A stretch of DNA of 64,000 nt from Deinococcus actinosclerus (GTDB taxonomy: Bacteria; Deinococcota; Deinococci; Deinococcales; Deinococcaceae): contig NZ_CP013910.1 in NCBI RefSeq assembly GCF_001507665.1, positions 2,355,501-2,419,500 on the forward strand, read 5' to 3'. Of the stretch, positions 60,916-64,000 are shown one piece after another. Position 1 is the first letter of the stretch; the number at the start of each line of letters is the position of its first letter. Position numbers and translations under genes: made by a program. The notes beneath the pieces were generated by a model that was given only the letters and a program-made list of their open reading frames with translations, made no database searches and had not been told where the DNA came from.

Positions 60916-62568
60916 TCAGGGGGTGACGGTCATCCAGAGGACGGTGCGGCCCACCTCCTGACCGTCCTTGCGGAAGGTGAGGGTCATGGGCGAGTCCCCG
61001 GTCGGCACGGTGGCATCGGCCTGGAATGTCAGCGTCGTCTGGAGGGCCTCAGCTGTCAGACCCTGTCCGGTCAGACTGGGCAGATTCAGGGTCGCCGGAC
61101 TGACGGTCACGCCCGGCACGTCCACGTGTAGGGTGACGGGCCCACTGATCGCGCCACTCTGACGCAGGTCAAACGGCACTGCCGTGGGCTGACCGGTGCG
61201 GAGCAGCAGGTCGCTCCCCCAGGCAGGCGAGGCGACGCCGACCCACAGGCCACCCGTCGGGAAGGTCAGCCGGGACCACGTGCCCACCGGGATAGACGTG
61301 CGCTGAATGGTGTACTGGGTGTCCGTGCTACTTCTGCGCTTCTGGATCAGATTCCAGCCCTTCTTCAGATCCAGTTGATCCACGTACGTGAGCGTCAGAT
61401 CGAGCGACGTGTCATCACAGCGGCCCTGCACGCGGATGTCGCGGTCGACGTACAGGCGGATCAGGCCGCTGCCGTCCAGACCAACCGAGTTGAGCACCCC
61501 CAACAGATCACCCTCGCGGCTGCTGACGCGCAGGCGGGGCGTGGCGCTCAGGGCGTCGGGCTGCGAACGGTCTCCGACGAAGTCCGAGCACTCGAACAGG
61601 CTGCTCAGCGCCCCGACCGGTGGGGTACTCAGCGTGAAATCCACCTGCCCGTCGGCGGCCAGCGGGACCCGCTGGGCCACGACCGTCTCGCCTGCGCCCC
61701 AGTCCACGTATTCCTCCTCAACCAGGGCACCCTGCCCCAGCGTGGCGTGGTGCAGGGTGCCGACCACCCGCGCCGGGTCGGTGGGGCCGCCCACCTCGCT
61801 GCCGGTGGCGTCCTGCGCAGGCGTGAACAGCAGGCTGAAGCTGAAGACCTGCGTCTCGGGGTGCTGGCGGTCGACCGGAAAGTCCACGGCGAACGTCACG
61901 GGCACGCTGGCGCCGGGAGCGAGTGTGCCGGGCACCAGCCAGCCGCCACTCTGGGTGGTCACACTCAGGCCAGCGGGTGGGGTGACCTGCACGCCGCGCA
62001 GGTCGAGGTCCGTCAGGAAGGGCGTGCCCTGCGGGTGCGGGCGGGCCACGCCGGTCTGGAGGTCGAGGTCCTGGGCGCGGGTGGCACTCAGTTGCGGGGC
62101 CTGGGCGGACGCGTCCTGGCCGTCGAAGCGTTGCAGGCGGCGGAACGGCGTGCCGGCGATGGTGGGCGCCATGGCGTTGTTGTTCGGGTCGCCGTCCGTG
62201 TCGTTCAGGGCGACGGGCAGCAGCACGAGGTTCGTGATGGGTGCGCCCGTCGGGTTGGTGACCAGGAACGTGGTGTTCACGTGCCGGACGTCCTGGGTGC
62301 CGCGCCGGCTGATGAACGTGACGGCGCTGACGGCCTGGGCACTGAGTTGCACGTCACCCGGCGTGGCCTCCAGCCGCTGCGCGGTCAGCCGAGTGGGGCG
62401 CAGGGAGTGCAGGGTCGCCTGCGCGCCCTGCGGGCCGCCCACCCGGATGTCGAGGGCGTAGACCTGACCGCTGGACGCGGCGGGCCGGGTGGGCGGGGTG
62501 GAGGTCGGCGCAGAGCAGCCGAGGAGCAGCAGGGTCAGGGCCGGGATCAGGGACGCGCGCTTGAACAT
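60916..62568 (-). CDS. Large hypothetical lipoprotein
   Basis: The 550-residue product begins with a lipoprotein signal (LTLLLLGCSAP, Cys at about 18). The rest is beta-rich with Ig-like or carboxypeptidase-like segments: NTTFLVTNPTGAPITNLVLLPVALNDTDGD and a late domain ISGPVTLHVDVPGVTVSPATLNL...ADATVPTGDSPMTLTFRKDGQEVGRT. The latter resembles beta-sandwich domains of secreted proteins. No enzyme motif was found. The ribosome binding site is GAGG near the ATG; a TACGCT hexamer (62602-62607) gives a leader of about 30 bases. Confidence 0.75.
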   Translation of the reverse strand: MFKRASLIPALTLLLLGCSAPTSTPPTRPAASSGQVYALDIRVGGPQGAQATLHSLRPTRLTAQRLEATPGDVQLSAQAVSAVTFISRRGTQDVRHVNTTFLVTNPTGAPITNLVLLPVALNDTDGDPNNNAMAPTIAGTPFRRLQRFDGQDASAQAPQLSATRAQDLDLQTGVARPHPQGTPFLTDLDLRGVQVTPPAGLSVTTQSGGWLVPGTLAPGASVPVTFAVDFPVDRQHPETQVFSFSLLFTPAQDATGSEVGGPTDPARVVGTLHHATLGQGALVEEEYVDWGAGETVVAQRVPLAADGQVDFTLSTPPVGALSSLFECSDFVGDRSQPDALSATPRLRVSSREGDLLGVLNSVGLDGSGLIRLYVDRDIRVQGRCDDTSLDLTLTYVDQLDLKKGWNLIQKRRSSTDTQYTIQRTSIPVGTWSRLTFPTGGLWVGVASPAWGSDLLLRTGQPTAVPFDLRQSGAISGPVTLHVDVPGVTVSPATLNLPSLTGQGLTAEALQTTLTFQADATVPTGDSPMTLTFRKDGQEVGRTVLWMTVTP

Positions 62569-62685
62569 GGGGAACCTCGGGTGAAGGGGAACTGGAGGTT
62601 CAGCGTAGCGGACGGCAGCGGGCAGCTCTGCCTCACCTGCGTGCGAGCCGGCGCCCTGAGGCCGCTCCGGGGTGGTCGGGCAGCT

Positions 62686-63225
62686 CTATTGCTGATCGAC
62701 GCCCTGACGGACGCCGCTCATGAGCGCCTCGTCGTACAGGCCGGCGTAGTGGTCCCCAAGATTGACGAGGAACTGCATCTCCTCCTTGGTGGTGCGCGCG
62801 CTCAGGCGCGTCTCAAAACTCAGCAGGAGCGCGCCGTAAGCGAGCGAGGCGGCGCCCGCGATAGCCAGGATGACCGGCAGCGGCCCGGCCTGGGCGCCGA
62901 GCAGGGCGCTGCCGCCGATCAGGATGCTGGTCAGGACGAGCAGCGCCACGGCGAGGTACAGGGACGTCATGGCCCGCACGATGATGCGGCTGCGCCGCGC
63001 CAGCCGGGGCAACTGCTTGACGATCATGCGTTTCTCGTCCCTCGCCAGCGGTTCGGCGCGGCCGTCCTCGGTCACGAGCACCTTGAAACGCGCCGTGAGC
63101 TGCCGCACCCGGTCGGTCACGCGGCCCAGGCGGCTGCTGGTGCTCATGAGCAGGGTGCCCGCGCCGCTGATCAGCACGGCCGGGGTGATCATGGCGGTCA
63201 GGACCTGCAAGCTCGCGTCGGCCAT
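62686..63225 (-). CDS. DUF2721 membrane protein
   Basis: The 179-residue product has the DUF2721 layout: an N-terminal hydrophobic segment with TPAVLISGAGTLLMSTSSRLGRVTDRVRQL, a basic helical middle, and two closing helices (about 85-130). The C-terminus is cytoplasmic with acidic residues. Members are found in many bacteria without known function. TACCTT (63232-63237) lies 6 bases before the ATG. It is convergent with nothing in the window and divergent from the small secreted protein. Confidence 0.82.
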   Translation of the reverse strand: MADASLQVLTAMITPAVLISGAGTLLMSTSSRLGRVTDRVRQLTARFKVLVTEDGRAEPLARDEKRMIVKQLPRLARRSRIIVRAMTSLYLAVALLVLTSILIGGSALLGAQAGPLPVILAIAGAASLAYGALLLSFETRLSARTTKEEMQFLVNLGDHYAGLYDEALMSGVRQGVDQQ

Positions 63226-63376
63226 GCCCTGAAGGTACGCTAAAACCCCACTGGGACGTCTTCGATAAATCTGCACATTCCCTGCAAAGACCCTGCACGC
63301 ACGCCGGTCATCCTTTGACCCAGGAGAAGGGCAGCGGCCAGCAGAGGCCGCACCCGGACCGCAAAGGAGACCCACC

Positions 63377-63775
63377 ATGAAAAAGATGCTGCTGACCGTC
63401 GCCGCTGCCCTGAGCCTCGCCACCACCGCCTTCGCGGCCACCCCCGCCACCGTGTACGCCACGGACGGGAACGGCAACCAGTTCGATGGCCTGTACACCG
63501 AATCGAGTTGGATGGCCGTCGAGGTGCCGCTCGCAGACCTGGGAGGCCGCGTGCCGAGCGACCTGAGCATCGCCGTGAGTGGCCTGCCGGAAGGGACGTA
63601 CGTGACGCTCGACAGCGTGAGCACCCAGGGCAGCTACGCGCTGCTGCACGTCTCGGTGACCCGCGACAGCACCGCCAGCAACGTGAACAGCCTCGCGCAG
63701 ATCGCCGTGAACTCGGGCAGCGCGACGCTGACCACAGTGCAGCTGCCGGTGTACGGCGCAGCCTACAGCGAGTGA
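63377..63775 (+). CDS. Small secreted protein of unknown role
   Basis: The 132-residue product has a clear signal peptide (MKKMLLTVAAALSLATTAFA, cleavage after residue 20), then a beta-rich domain with Ser/Thr-rich strands. No family is recognised. AAAGGAG precedes the ATG by 9 bases, and the gene ends at a strong UUCG terminator, which suggests a stable, well expressed message. Confidence 0.78.
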   Translation: MKKMLLTVAAALSLATTAFAATPATVYATDGNGNQFDGLYTESSWMAVEVPLADLGGRVPSDLSIAVSGLPEGTYVTLDSVSTQGSYALLHVSVTRDSTASNVNSLAQIAVNSGSATLTTVQLPVYGAAYSE

Positions 63776-63799
63776 CCTCCCACTGGCCTGCCAGGGGAA

Positions 63800-63829
63800 C
63801 GCCCATCTCTTCGGAGGTGGGCGCTTTTT
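63800..63829 (+). terminator. Intrinsic terminator with UUCG tetraloop
   Basis: CGCCCATCTC (63800-63809) pairs with GAGGTGGGCG (63814-63823) around the tetraloop TTCG (one G-T pair), followed by CTTTTT. It lies 24 bases after the small secreted protein stop. Confidence 0.88.
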
Positions 63830-63862
63830 CATGCGGGCCTCTGATGCTCTAGGCTGCAGGGC

Positions 63863-64000
63863 ATGTGGGAGTCACGGCGGGCGGCGGCAGTTCCGGGGAG
63901 CGTGTTCGCGCTGATGGACGCCGCGAAGGGGCGGGCGCGGGCGGCGGGGCTGGGCGTCGTGGACCTGAGTATCGGGAGCAGTGATCTGCCGCCGCCGGAC
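63863..64000 (+). CDS. PLP-dependent aminotransferase, start only
   Basis: The first 46 codons read a basic N-terminus then [34 protein letters not shown]. The IDLSIG...DxxxP pattern is typical of class I/II aminotransferases of the LL-diaminopimelate type. TAGGCT (63850-63855) ends 7 bases before the ATG. The window ends in this gene, so the catalytic lysine and substrate are not visible. Confidence 0.8.
   Translation, partial: MWESRRAAAVPGSVFALMDAAKGRARAAGLGVVDLSIGSSDLPPPD

Overview
The window looks like a chromosomal segment from a Deinococcus species. The base composition is very GC rich. The proteins include a PolX with PHP domain, a mismatch-specific DNA glycosylase of the D. radiodurans type, a haloacid/Gram-positive-like fatty acid kinase, and the linked order pilMNOPQ-aroC-aroK-aroB-aroQ. 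Many genes have a -10 hexamer of the form TANNNT only 6 to 9 bases before the start codon, which fits the leaderless transcripts reported for Deinococcus. No tRNA, rRNA, insertion sequence, CRISPR array or prophage was seen, so this is ordinary core and shell chromosome rather than an island.

Layout. 1-5280: glycogen branching enzyme (cut by the window edge), a frameshifted acetyltransferase remnant, branched-chain aminotransferase, a glyoxalase-like protein and an FAD oxidoreductase. 5281-7933: repeat-like intergenic DNA, then a copper/cytochrome oxidase assembly operon (PCuAC chaperone, SCO, CtaG-like) divergent from a LacI-type regulator. 9019-10840: trpS and scpA. 10855-17374: a minus-strand block with a shikimate dehydrogenase-like gene, argC, three small genes, argF and a secreted M14 carboxypeptidase. 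17537-25440: EamA exporter, a pair of DppB/DppC-type permeases, an RNase Z-like hydrolase, histidinol phosphatase, PolX and a CAP lipoprotein. 25838-33788: TPR protein, coaE, a DUF4258 protein with an unusual leader, two acetyltransferase domains in one chain, an alpha/beta hydrolase, DNA glycosylase and a sulfite-oxidase-like protein. 34039-45725: ParB-like protein, leucyl aminopeptidase, Gls24/FakA pair, metal-dependent amidohydrolase, formamidase, 5'-nucleotidase and murF. 46204-56199: type IV pilus genes followed by shikimate pathway genes. 56365-57191: rplM-rpsI. 57296-60541: trp genes. 60614-64000: small and secreted proteins and the start of a PLP aminotransferase.

How the genes work together. 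aroC, aroK, aroB and aroQ make chorismate, and trpE, trpG and trpD take chorismate towards tryptophan; trpS charges the product. The trpEGD genes are preceded by a 15-codon open reading frame with four Trp codons, mutually exclusive hairpins and an intrinsic terminator. This is a complete-looking ribosome-mediated attenuator, and the leader peptide itself appears to be translated from a leaderless start. argF carries an ARG-box-like operator and lies in the same direction as argC.

Other points of interest are a PolX whose polymerase active-site aspartates are replaced while its PHP nuclease motifs are intact, a short transcription unit with a start-stop mini-ORF and terminator in front of the DUF4258 gene, a permease pair without its ABC partners, and a 12-base motif repeated at two distant sites.
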